This document shows positions 1 to 5,196 of a stretch of 18,282 nt of DNA, piece by piece. Numbering within the stretch: the first letter of the stretch is position 1; the number at the start of each line of letters is the position of its first letter. The stretch is taken from positions 1-18,282 of the forward strand of contig CAJUFF010000042.1 of NCBI GenBank assembly GCA_910585505.1, given 5' to 3'. Below the pieces are notes generated by a model. The model made no database searches. It saw only the letters and a program-made list of their open reading frames with translations, and was not told where the DNA came from. The DNA comes from an uncultured Ruminiclostridium sp. Its GTDB lineage: Bacteria; Bacillota; Clostridia; Oscillospirales; Ruminococcaceae. Position numbers and translations under genes: made by a program.

Positions 1-63
1 AGTGCTGTTATTTGGGGCGGCGGATTTTAACTCCATTGTGCGGTGTTGCCTTAAGTTGTTCAT
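1..63 (-). CDS. Early-operon gene, N-terminal fragment (runs off left edge)
   Basis: This is the start of a leftward gene cut by the window edge. The visible N-terminus begins MNNLRQHRTMELKSAAPNNS. The ATG overlaps the TGA of the preceding gene in an ATGA arrangement, and GGAAGGAG lies about six bases upstream, so translation is very probably coupled to the 49-residue gene before it. Too little is visible to name a family. From its place in the leftward operon it is an early lytic gene. Confidence 0.6.
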   Translation of the reverse strand, partial: MNNLRQHRTMELKSAAPNNST

Positions 64-209
64 GTGTTCTCCTTCCTAAAGGGAGACGGCGTTTCGCTGT
101 TCTCCATTGTTTTAATCAATTCCAGCATTTTTTGAAAATGCCTTTTAACGTCCTCAAACGTTCTTTCTTCAGCTATTTCTTTCGAGGTTTCGTTGATTTT
201 AATCTCCAT
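60..209 (-). CDS. Small early phage protein, 49 aa
   Basis: Fourth gene of the compact part of the leftward early operon. I start it at the ATG at 209, MEIKINETSKEIAEERTFED..., because GGAAGGGAG sits at the right distance upstream; a longer reading to 272 has no such site. The product is short, highly charged and predicted mostly helical, with no signal peptide or membrane segment. Its start lies inside the end of the previous small gene and its stop overlaps the next ATG, as expected for co-translated phage early genes. I recognise no family. A role in the early lytic phase is inferred only from position. Confidence 0.6.
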   Translation of the reverse strand: MEIKINETSKEIAEERTFEDVKRHFQKMLELIKTMENSETPSPFRKENT

Positions 210-330
210 TTTCGGTGCTCCCTTCCTCGGAAGCATTCTCCGTGTCCCCGTCCTTAACCGGAGACGTTTCAACGGAGAACAGCTCCGCGAATTCCTTCAT
301 TTTTTCTTTGGTTAAAGTAAAATTTACCAT
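199..330 (-). CDS. Very small early phage protein, 43 aa
   Basis: A 43-residue reading frame starting MVNFTLTKEKMKEFAELFSV and ending TENGD, below the length most gene finders accept. Support is positional: an AAAGGA ribosome site just upstream of the ATG at 330, a fit between the stop of the upstream gene (344) and the start of the next (209, 11-base overlap), and the same strand as its neighbours. The N-terminal half looks like an amphipathic helix and the C-terminal half is acidic (DGDTENASEEG). No family recognised. Confidence 0.55.
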   Translation of the reverse strand: MVNFTLTKEKMKEFAELFSVETSPVKDGDTENASEEGSTENGD

Positions 331-343
331 TTTCTTATCCTTT

Positions 344-553
344 CTAATCAATAATTACGCGAGATACGCCGCCGCGGTGGCAAGGTATCGGCTGCCACGG
401 CTTATATATTTTCTTACCTCTGCAAACCGTTTCAAGCGGAGCTATAGGATAGTTTTCCGCCTTGTCGGTGTCAAATCCCAGCAGCGCGATGGCTTTAAAG
501 GATCCGTAATGCCTGTGGCGGATTGTGAAGACCTGTCCCTGCTTTATTTTCAT
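344..553 (-). CDS. Small early phage protein, 69 aa
   Basis: Leftward gene whose ATG at 553 overlaps the TGA of the zinc-knuckle gene in an ATGA junction, with GGAAGGGG about ten bases upstream. The protein begins MKIKQGQVFTIRHRHYGSFK, is basic and probably forms a small beta-rich domain. It has no membrane segment and no recognised motif. A longer reading with eight extra residues is possible, but the coupled ATG is the better start. It belongs to the early operon driven from the promoter near 2134-2162. Function unknown. Confidence 0.6.
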   Translation of the reverse strand: MKIKQGQVFTIRHRHYGSFKAIALLGFDTDKAENYPIAPLETVCRGKKIYKPWQPIPCHRGGVSRVIID

Positions 554-1443
554 GTATCGTCGCCCCTTCCGTCCCAACCGCCGTATTTTTTCAGTCGTTT
601 GGCTTCATTCGCTTTGACAAGCGCTTCAATGGAATTTTTATAATGCTTTGAGCATAGCTTGCTGTCTTCAAAAACGGGTTTGCCGCATACCGTGCAATGC
701 TGCCCATCGCCGTAAAGAAAAACAGGTACTTCGCGTTTCAGATCTCTGCGCCGATTATTTCGTGTGTTAATCTTTTTTCTGCAAAAATCGCAGTATTTTA
801 ATCCTTCTACAGGCTTTCTTTTTCCGCAAACAGCGCATAATCCCGCTTCAATGTTATTTTGCCTTCGTTTCTTGTGACGTTCTGCCGTTTTCGCTCTCTC
901 TTTTTCTATATTTTCGTGATAATACTTAAGTTGGCGTTCTCTCTCCTTGAATCTGCATTCCAAGCAATGAATCTGCCCTTTCCAAGCGCGATTTTGTCCG
1001 CATCGTACACATATTCCCATGCTTTTGAGAAAATCGTACCTTTCTTTATAATAAGCGTTTTTCTTGTCCCTCTTCAGCTTTGCGGAATCGGACTCCGTAT
1101 TCGCTTTTTCCTCATTATGTATGATTTTATCAGCCAACAGCGAAGAGCCGAGCTTATACTGCCAGCGCATAGCGGCGGCGAGGCTGTCGCGGGTCATGGC
1201 TTCTGGGTCTCCGAGGTTGCTGTAATAGCTGTTTACAATAACGGCGTTCGGGTCTATGCGGAGGATCGCGCGGATTTTTTCGGCATCGGGTTCTTCAAAT
1301 GTAAGGCGGCTCCCTTCGTCCTCGGCTTCCGCCCAGAACGGTTCGGCGTTCCAGCCGCGACCCTCTTTCCAGATAACAATCCACGCGATTCCCTCGCGGG
1401 CTTCTTGTAGTACTGTCTGGGCTGCGTATCTGATGCTTGCCAT
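550..1443 (-). CDS. Triple zinc-knuckle early phage protein, 297 aa
   Basis: Largest gene of the leftward early operon. Residues 1-110 form a region I do not recognise (MASIRYAAQTVLQEAREGIA...). Residues 110-140 and 165-200 are lysine/arginine-rich, probably helical linkers. Three metal-binding knuckles follow a CxxC-x11-12-CxxC pattern: Cys145/148/160/163, Cys203/206/218/221, and Cys250/253/264 with His267 as likely fourth ligand. Basic linkers between zinc knuckles suggest nucleic-acid binding. Similar multi-knuckle proteins occur in Clostridia prophages without a settled function. The start at 1443 has a weak AAGAG-type ribosome site. It is read from the repressor-controlled leftward promoter, presumably through the antisense strand of the cargo gene at 1510-2008. 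Confidence 0.75.
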   Translation of the reverse strand: MASIRYAAQTVLQEAREGIAWIVIWKEGRGWNAEPFWAEAEDEGSRLTFEEPDAEKIRAILRIDPNAVIVNSYYSNLGDPEAMTRDSLAAAMRWQYKLGSSLLADKIIHNEEKANTESDSAKLKRDKKNAYYKERYDFLKSMGICVRCGQNRAWKGQIHCLECRFKERERQLKYYHENIEKERAKTAERHKKRRQNNIEAGLCAVCGKRKPVEGLKYCDFCRKKINTRNNRRRDLKREVPVFLYGDGQHCTVCGKPVFEDSKLCSKHYKNSIEALVKANEAKRLKKYGGWDGRGDDT

Positions 1444-1459
1444 TTTATTCTCTTTTCTG

Positions 1460-1488
1460 TTGAAAAATAATATTTTTTGTGATAAAAT
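1460..1488 (+). promoter_or_regulatory. Promoter of the cargo gene at 1510
   Basis: TTGAAA at 1460-1465 and TAAAAT at 1483-1488 are separated by 17 bases, a good sigma-70-type (SigA) promoter. It points right, against the leftward early operon, and ends about 20 bases before the ribosome site of the cargo gene. Expression in the lysogen, independent of phage lytic promoters, is inferred. Confidence 0.6.
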
Positions 1489-1509
1489 AAAAAAATGGAG
1501 ATTTCAAAC

Positions 1510-2008
1510 ATGTGGGAAATTATTACGGGAATTTTGGGAATATTGGGATTTGTTATATCCCTAATAAATTTTATAATAATTATTCATTCAAGATATTTGA
1601 AATTTACTGTCTTTTTTGGGAATTACGGATTTACCGCAGTAACTTCTGATAAAGATGCTATGGTTATTGAATTCAGAATCGATAATAATTCGGAACTTCC
1701 CTTATCAATTACAAGAATACAATTTAAATCAGGAAAAAAATTTTTCTGATACATATCCAATGCCCTTAAAAGCAGGGGAAATTACTTATTCAACAATGCT
1801 TGGAGTGTATCATAGAAGTATAAGTGAAACTACACTTCCTCCGATAAATCTTGCTCCTCTTGGCAGTGCTGGCGGATATTTGGCGTTTCCAATTCATCGA
1901 GGTATTTTACCAACTGATGAAAAATATCTGACTTTTCGAATCTACACCAATCGAGGTAAGGTAATTCAAAGGACATTCGTACAACATGTGGATACCCAAT
2001 GCCCTTAA
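1510..2008 (+). pseudogene. Membrane-anchored cargo protein, frameshifted
   Basis: Two overlapping frames (1510-1749 and the frame ending at 2008) read as one 165-residue protein if a single base is removed from the A7T5 run at 1734-1745. The first frame stops at 1749 just after that run. I choose the ATG at 1510 because GGAG at 1497-1500 lies nine bases before it; the ATG at 1495 has no ribosome site. Residues about 3-25 (ITGILGILGFVISLINFIII) form one transmembrane helix. The rest looks like a beta-sandwich-like extramembrane domain. The gene has its own promoter, is AT-rich, and lies antisense in the early operon beside the repressor, a usual place for lysogenic-conversion or superinfection-immunity genes. 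No family recognised. It could be a decayed gene, a slippage-expressed gene or a sequencing error. Confidence 0.6.
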
Positions 2009-2027
2009 ACTCTGTTTTCTCATACAT
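1830..2027 (-). CDS. Possible first gene of leftward early operon, 65 aa
   Basis: Leftward reading frame starting MYEKTEFKGIGYPHVV, with an excellent AAAGGAG ribosome site six bases upstream of the ATG at 2027, about 100 bases downstream of the early promoter. The start signal is convincing. The body is less so, because from about residue 16 it runs antisense to the 3' part of the cargo gene. It may be a real small protein, or the intact start of an early gene whose remainder was replaced when the cargo was inserted. No family recognised. Confidence 0.35.
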   Translation of the reverse strand: MYEKTEFKGIGYPHVVRMSFELPYLDWCRFEKSDIFHQLVKYLDELETPNIRQHCQEEQDLSEEV

Positions 2028-2085
2028 GTTTTTCTCCTTTCCGCCTAATTTTAAGCTAAAATACTTGATTTTGCTTTCTGCTTGT

Positions 2086-2099
2086 GATATTATAATATC
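2086..2099. promoter_or_regulatory. Perfect 14-bp palindrome in early leader
   Basis: GATATTATAATATC is its own reverse complement. It lies in the untranslated leader of the leftward early transcript, about 30 bases after the expected start point. It could be a binding site for a second (Cro-like) regulator. It differs in sequence from the two operators at 2140 and 2174, and its AT-only core makes chance possible. Confidence 0.3.
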
Positions 2100-2118
2100 G
2101 GGTTTTTGTGCCTTGGGT

Positions 2119-2134
2119 TATGCCCATAGGCATA
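2119..2134. promoter_or_regulatory. Inverted repeat across the early transcription start
   Basis: TATGCC-cata-GGCATA is a 6+6 bp inverted repeat placed over the expected start point of the leftward early promoter. One arm, extended to GGCATATT (2129-2136), recurs as a direct repeat at 2195-2202 next to the repressor ribosome site. This suggests, without proving, a second regulatory site pair in this switch. Confidence 0.35.
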
Positions 2135-2162
2135 TTATAGTACGAAAATTTCGTATTGTCAA
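2134..2162 (-). promoter_or_regulatory. Leftward early (lytic) promoter, full consensus
   Basis: On the minus strand TTGACA (2162-2157) and TATAAT (2139-2134) are separated by exactly 17 bases, a full match to the SigA/sigma-70 consensus. The spacer is filled by operator O1, so repressor binding would occlude RNA polymerase. It should drive the leftward early genes. Confidence 0.85.
2140..2156. promoter_or_regulatory. Operator O1 (repressor site)
   Basis: GTACGAAAATTTCGTAT is a near-perfect dyad (TACGAAA/TTTCGTA arms) lying in the -35/-10 spacer of the early promoter. Position and symmetry fit a CI-like repressor dimer site. Confidence 0.75.
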
Positions 2163-2173
2163 TATAAAAATTA

Positions 2174-2190
2174 GTAAGATTTTTTCGTAC
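2174..2190. promoter_or_regulatory. Operator O2 (second repressor site)
   Basis: GTAAGATTTTTTCGTAC matches O1 at 12 of 17 positions, with one perfect half-site (TTTCGTAC) and one degenerate half. Its centre is 34 bp, about three helical turns, from that of O1, on the repressor-gene side. This suggests cooperative binding or autoregulation of the repressor. Confidence 0.6.
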
Positions 2191-2224
2191 TTTTGGCATA
2201 TTGACTAAATTAGGGAGTTTAAAT

Positions 2225-3028
2225 ATGAGCATATTAGATAGAATTTGTATACTCCTTGGAGACAAAGAGCAACAAGAATTAACTAATTATCTTGGTTTGA
2301 AAAAAACAGCTTTCACTGATTGGAAAAGCGGTAAGAGCAATTCGTACCGAAAATATCTTATTGAAATAGCCGAATTTTTTAACGTGTCATTGGATTATCT
2401 TGTTTTTGGCAAAAAGCAACATAATGTCGGAAACATGACCGAAGATGTAAAAAATCTTTTAAAATATTACAAAGAACTTAATGACATTGACAAAGGCAGA
2501 ATAATCGGAAAAGCCGAAGAATTAGCCGAAGCCGCCCGCCTCCAAAAAGCCCTTGCAGCTGCACCGACAAAAAAAGCAAAGCCCAAAGCAATAAAGCCGC
2601 CCGATCCGCAGCCGCCGAACGAACCGGAGGACGAAGACGAAACGGAATATATGTATATGCCGTTTTTTGACTTACCTGTAAGCGCCGGAACAGGCGTGCC
2701 ACTCGACAGCGAGGACGCAAAAAAAATCAGAGTGCCGGCCGACGATGATACGCGTCAATCGGACTATGTTCTTCGCGTTATCGGCAGCAGCATGGAGCCG
2801 CGCTATTACGAAGGCGATCTTATATTGGTTAAACAGCAGCAGTATGTAGAAGAGGGCGAAGTGGGAATATTTTTATATAACGGTGAAGGATATATAAAAA
2901 TATTTGGCGGCGATCGTCTGATTTCCTTAAACCCGAAATATAAGGATATGATGTTAAGTGAAAATGATCAATTTATTTGTTTAGGCAAAGTTGAGGGCAT
3001 TTTGTCAATAGGAAACAAAAAACAATAA
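2225..3028 (+). CDS. CI/LexA-like self-cleaving phage repressor (HTH + S24 peptidase)
   Basis: Master lysogeny repressor of 267 residues. I start it at the ATG at 2225 (MSILDRICILLGDKEQQELT), preceded by AGGGAG; the TTG at 2201 lacks a site. Residues about 8-62 form an XRE-type helix-turn-helix of the phage-repressor class (FTDWKSGKSNSYRKYLIEIA), ending in the familiar FNVSLDYLVFG segment. Residues 95-140 are a Lys/Pro/Glu-rich linker. The C-terminal S24 domain shows Ala154-Gly155 (cleavage site), Ser189 in SSMEP (nucleophile) and Lys225 in GYIKIF (general base). The spacings 154-189-225 closely match LexA (84-119-156). RecA-stimulated autocleavage and SOS induction are therefore expected. 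It should bind O1/O2 and silence the early promoter. A terminator follows at 3044. Confidence 0.92.
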   Translation: MSILDRICILLGDKEQQELTNYLGLKKTAFTDWKSGKSNSYRKYLIEIAEFFNVSLDYLVFGKKQHNVGNMTEDVKNLLKYYKELNDIDKGRIIGKAEELAEAARLQKALAAAPTKKAKPKAIKPPDPQPPNEPEDEDETEYMYMPFFDLPVSAGTGVPLDSEDAKKIRVPADDDTRQSDYVLRVIGSSMEPRYYEGDLILVKQQQYVEEGEVGIFLYNGEGYIKIFGGDRLISLNPKYKDMMLSENDQFICLGKVEGILSIGNKKQ

Positions 3029-3043
3029 AAATATATAAATCGC

Positions 3044-3075
3044 CGCCTTAAGGTTCGTCCTTAAGGCGTTTTTTT
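3044..3075 (+). terminator. Intrinsic terminator of the repressor gene
   Basis: CGCCTTAAGG (3044-3053), a five-base loop and CCTTAAGGCG (3059-3068) form a perfect 10-bp stem followed by seven T. It insulates the late promoter region from repressor transcription. Confidence 0.9.
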
Positions 3076-3089
3076 ATGCCCGAAAAAAA

Positions 3090-3136
3090 TGACAAAAATT
3101 ATTAGACTTGTCACATTTTTAAAGGTATACTAATAT
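3090..3136 (+). promoter_or_regulatory. Putative late promoter with overlapping inverted repeat
   Basis: TTGTCA (3108-3113) and TAATAT (3131-3136) are 17 bases apart, a moderate promoter with a weak -10. TTGTCA is also the right arm of an inverted repeat with TGACAA (3090-3095), 12 bases between arms, so a regulator could bind over the -35. This fits a weak late promoter needing an activator, as in Mu-like phages, but no activator gene is visible in the window. Confidence 0.45.
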
Positions 3137-3203
3137 CAGCGGTAAATCCGCCGTTTAAACAGTTTTTAAAAAATTTTTAAGAAATTATTAAACAGGGGGA
3201 ATT

Positions 3204-3557
3204 ATGAATTACGAGGTAGTAACAACGGTAGTGGGAATAATTATCACGGCAGTGGTCGGTGTGGTGGGTTTTTTCCTAAAGCGAACCATGAACCGACAGG
3301 ACGAATTTGCCACCAAAACCGACGTAAAGCGGGTGGAAAAGGAAGTCGAGGAGCACAAGCACGATATTAAAACGCTCAACGACAAATACGTCACCAAAGC
3401 GGAGCTGCAAGAAATAAAACGGGATATATCCGATATGCGAAGCGATATCGACTATGTGAAAAGCAACTCCATCAGCCGCGAGGATTTTTTCCGCAACATT
3501 ACCGAAGTCAAGGACGATATAAAAGATCTGAAAGATTTTTTGATGAAGGGCAGGTGA
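3204..3557 (+). CDS. Membrane-anchored coiled-coil protein, DUF2730-like
   Basis: First gene of the rightward late operon, 117 residues, with AGGGGGA before the ATG. Residues about 5-26 (VTTVVGIIITAVVGVVGFFL) form one transmembrane helix. Residues 30-115 are a long charged coiled coil (KRVEKEVEEHKHDIKTLNDK and on). In Mu-like phages a protein of this shape (DUF2730, near Mu gp25) lies directly upstream of a winged-helix-like protein and a DUF3486 protein, the same order as here, which supports that assignment. A holin-like or XhlA-like accessory role is the alternative, though XhlA usually has its membrane segment at the C-terminus. The molecular role is unknown in either case. Confidence 0.6.
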   Translation: MNYEVVTTVVGIIITAVVGVVGFFLKRTMNRQDEFATKTDVKRVEKEVEEHKHDIKTLNDKYVTKAELQEIKRDISDMRSDIDYVKSNSISREDFFRNITEVKDDIKDLKDFLMKGR

Positions 3558-3561
3558 GAAA

Positions 3562-3891
3562 ATGGAAACGGAAAAGCTTAAGGAACAAGCAAGAAAAAAC
3601 GCTTTTAGAAGCAACAACGGCGCCGTGATCCGCGCGGTGAACATTATCCGCACCGATTATGTGCAGCTTGACATGGTTCTGGCGGCGCTTACCCCGAAAA
3701 TCGGAAAAGCCGAGATAATGGACGGCATAAACTACTTAACCGAAGCGGAATACATAAGGCTTCGGGTTATCGGAACGGACAGACAGAGCACTCTTGCGGA
3801 CAGCGATTTTTCGGAGCTTGAAGCGAAACTCACGGCTAAGGGTATAAGGCTTGTAAACGGTGCCGAAGCCGATCCCTGTATTGATTTGTAA
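3562..3891 (+). CDS. Small winged-helix-like phage protein
   Basis: A 109-residue soluble protein beginning METEKLKEQARKNAFRSNNG, four bases after the previous stop and with a GGTGAG-type ribosome site. The middle (DYVQLDMVLAALTPKIGKAE and the following IMDGINYLTEAEYIRLRVIG) has the helix-helix-helix-strand rhythm of a winged helix. The position between DUF2730-like and DUF3486-like genes matches the small phage protein found there in Mu-like phages (VpaChn25_0724 type). DNA binding is likely from the fold but not demonstrated by any motif. It may take part in packaging or late regulation. Confidence 0.55.
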   Translation: METEKLKEQARKNAFRSNNGAVIRAVNIIRTDYVQLDMVLAALTPKIGKAEIMDGINYLTEAEYIRLRVIGTDRQSTLADSDFSELEAKLTAKGIRLVNGAEADPCIDL

Positions 3892-3904
3892 GGAGTGACG
3901 GAAA

Positions 3905-4471
3905 ATGCGAAAACGAAGGCAAAACCGCAAGCGCGGGAAAGTAGACAAGCTTCCTCAAAGCTTACGGGAAGCGGTGGATATGATGATCCAGAACCCCGCC
4001 GAATACACCTACCGCGATATTGTGGACTTTATCCGGGACAACGGCTTCGAGGTTTCCCCTTCGTCGGTGGCACGGTACGCGGCGGGGCTGAACGCAAAGC
4101 TTGAGGACGTTATGCTGATAAGCGAAAGCTTTCGGGCAATAAACGACGAATTGCAAAAATATCCCGAAATCGACACCACCGAGGCTTTGTGCAGGGTCAC
4201 GGCTTACAAAATGCTGGAGGCGGTACAGGCAATGTCCCCGGAGCAGCTTAAGGAAAGCGACCCATTGAAGCTTGTAAACAATGTAGCGCCCTTGGTAAGA
4301 GCGCTGTCCTATAAAACCGATATGGCGCAAAAGGGCAGAGATTTAAAGGATACTGCTTACGAGGTTTTCAAGGAAGATATTTTCGACGATATGCGCAAAA
4401 GCGATCCCGAGCTGTACGCGAGACTCAGCGCCTATATAAAAAAGAACGGAGGAGGCGGAGAATGTACGTAA
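3905..4471 (+). CDS. DUF3486-like protein (Mu-type small terminase candidate)
   Basis: 188 residues, ATG at 3905 with AAGGAG nine bases upstream. The N-terminus is very basic (MRKRRQNRKRGKVDKLPQSL). It is followed by a helix-turn-helix-like stretch at about residues 38-62 (TYRDIVDFIRDNGFEVSPSS, then VARYAAGL). The rest is helical. This layout, a basic KVDKLP start and an HTH reading S-x-SSVxRY, is typical of DUF3486, the Mu-like family encoded just before the large terminase and generally taken as the DNA-recognition (small) terminase subunit. Here it is separated from TerL by the NusG-like gene and a second TerS-like gene. It overlaps the NusG-like gene by ten bases, so the two are translated together. 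Confidence 0.72.
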   Translation: MRKRRQNRKRGKVDKLPQSLREAVDMMIQNPAEYTYRDIVDFIRDNGFEVSPSSVARYAAGLNAKLEDVMLISESFRAINDELQKYPEIDTTEALCRVTAYKMLEAVQAMSPEQLKESDPLKLVNNVAPLVRALSYKTDMAQKGRDLKDTAYEVFKEDIFDDMRKSDPELYARLSAYIKKNGGGGECT

Positions 4472-4995
4472 TTTATGTGGTGTGCGGACGCGAGGACGAT
4501 ATAATCCGGCATTTGAGGAAAACGGGGTATACCGCATATGCTCCCAAAACGGTGATAATACAGCGCAAAAACGGAATTTATTACCATATTCCCCAAATCC
4601 TTTTTCCAAGCTATGTTTTTATCGACGTGAAAAAAATCTCGCCTGAGGCTTACTATAAAATAAGAGGTCTGAACGGCGTGGGATATTTTTTGAACAGGGA
4701 CGACCCTTTACCCGAAGCTGAGGCAGCATACATAAAGGAATTGTGCAAAGACGGAGAAATCGGGATTAGTAAGGGATTTTTGGACAACGGCAGGCTGGTA
4801 ATCACCGAAGGATTTTTAAAACGGCACGAAAACAGGATAGTAAAATACAGCAGGCGGCAGCACCGGGCGACCGTGGAGCTGACGCTGTACGGCAAGCCGC
4901 ACCGTATTGTTTGCGGAGTGGAGATTAAAAAAAAGCACGAGGAAAAGGCGTTGGTTGATTCGCTCCCCGCCTTCTGCCGAAGTGTTGATATTTAG
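4462..4995 (+). CDS. NusG-family paralog (LoaP/RfaH-like antiterminator)
   Basis: Phage-encoded specialised NusG, 177 residues, ATG at 4462 behind a GGAGGAGGCGGAG purine tract. Residues 1-100 show the NGN fold: strand MYVIYVVCGRED, helix DIIRHLRKTGY, then APKTVIIQRKNG and the signature LFPSYVFI at 47-54 that contacts RNA polymerase. Residues about 115-165 match a KOW domain (GRLVITEGFLKRHENRIVKY, then the ATVELTLYGK segment). It is the size of housekeeping NusG and keeps both domains, but sits inside a phage late operon. Known specialised paralogs (RfaH, LoaP, ActX) make polymerase resistant to terminators in one operon. Directly downstream lies a hairpin-rich leader ending in an intrinsic terminator before the packaging and head genes, its probable target. 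The family call is strong; the antitermination role is inferred from context. Confidence 0.85.
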   Translation: MYVIYVVCGREDDIIRHLRKTGYTAYAPKTVIIQRKNGIYYHIPQILFPSYVFIDVKKISPEAYYKIRGLNGVGYFLNRDDPLPEAEAAYIKELCKDGEIGISKGFLDNGRLVITEGFLKRHENRIVKYSRRQHRATVELTLYGKPHRIVCGVEIKKKHEEKALVDSLPAFCRSVDI

Positions 4996-4998
4996 AAG

Positions 4999-5119
4999 CC
5001 GATATTTCAAAAAATATCGGAATGGCGAAGCACGTCCGAAATTCGGTCGGTCTTTAATTAAAATATCGCCGCTGACCTGTTAAAATTGCCGTTTTAATCG
5101 TTTAAATTTTGGGGGCAAT
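4999..5119 (+). promoter_or_regulatory. Structured RNA leader, candidate antitermination recognition element
   Basis: Non-coding stretch between the NusG-like gene and the late terminator. It contains a 9-bp hairpin CCGATATTT-CAAA-AAATATCGG (4999-5020), a small CCGAA-A-TTCGG palindrome (5036-5046) and a longer-range ATTGCC/GGCAAT pairing (5085-5090 with 5114-5119). None has a T-run, so they are not terminators. Specialised NusG paralogs of the LoaP group are known to need an RNA hairpin in the leader of their target operon, and the first hairpin is the best candidate here. Confidence 0.5.
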
Positions 5120-5130
5120 GGAATTACCCT

Positions 5131-5179
5131 AACGCAAGATTACGGCGCCCTTAAAACGCCGTATATTGCGTTATTTTTT
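5131..5179 (+). terminator. Intrinsic terminator guarding the packaging/head operon
   Basis: A two-part stem: AACGCAA (5131-5137) pairs with TTGCGTT (5166-5172), and TACGGCG (5141-5147) with CGCCGTA (5157-5163), followed by ATTTTTT. The T-run ends just before the GGAAGGGAGG ribosome site of the next gene. The terminator therefore lies inside the late operon, where readthrough would be needed for all structural genes. Confidence 0.8.
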
Positions 5180-5196
5180 CGGAAGGGAGGAAAAAA

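Noticed and set aside
12..643. Plus-strand reading frames at 12-257 and 215-643
   Set aside because: They are antisense to four coupled leftward genes that each have good ribosome sites; the plus frames have none and their translations look like shadow protein.
859..1410. 183-residue plus-strand frame
   Set aside because: It is antisense to the zinc-knuckle protein, whose three regular CxxC pairs show which strand is coding; no ribosome site.
2201..2224. TTG start giving the repressor eight extra residues
   Set aside because: No ribosome site precedes it, while AGGGAG lies at the right distance before the ATG at 2225.
3108..3131. Promoter pairing TTGTCA with TATACT at 3126-3131
   Set aside because: The spacer is only 12 bases. 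The pairing with TAATAT at 17 bases is more plausible despite the weaker -10.
4999..5020. 9-bp hairpin after the NusG-like gene as a transcription terminator
   Set aside because: The stem is AU-rich and is not followed by a T-run. The real terminator is at 5131-5179; the hairpin is better viewed as a recognition element.
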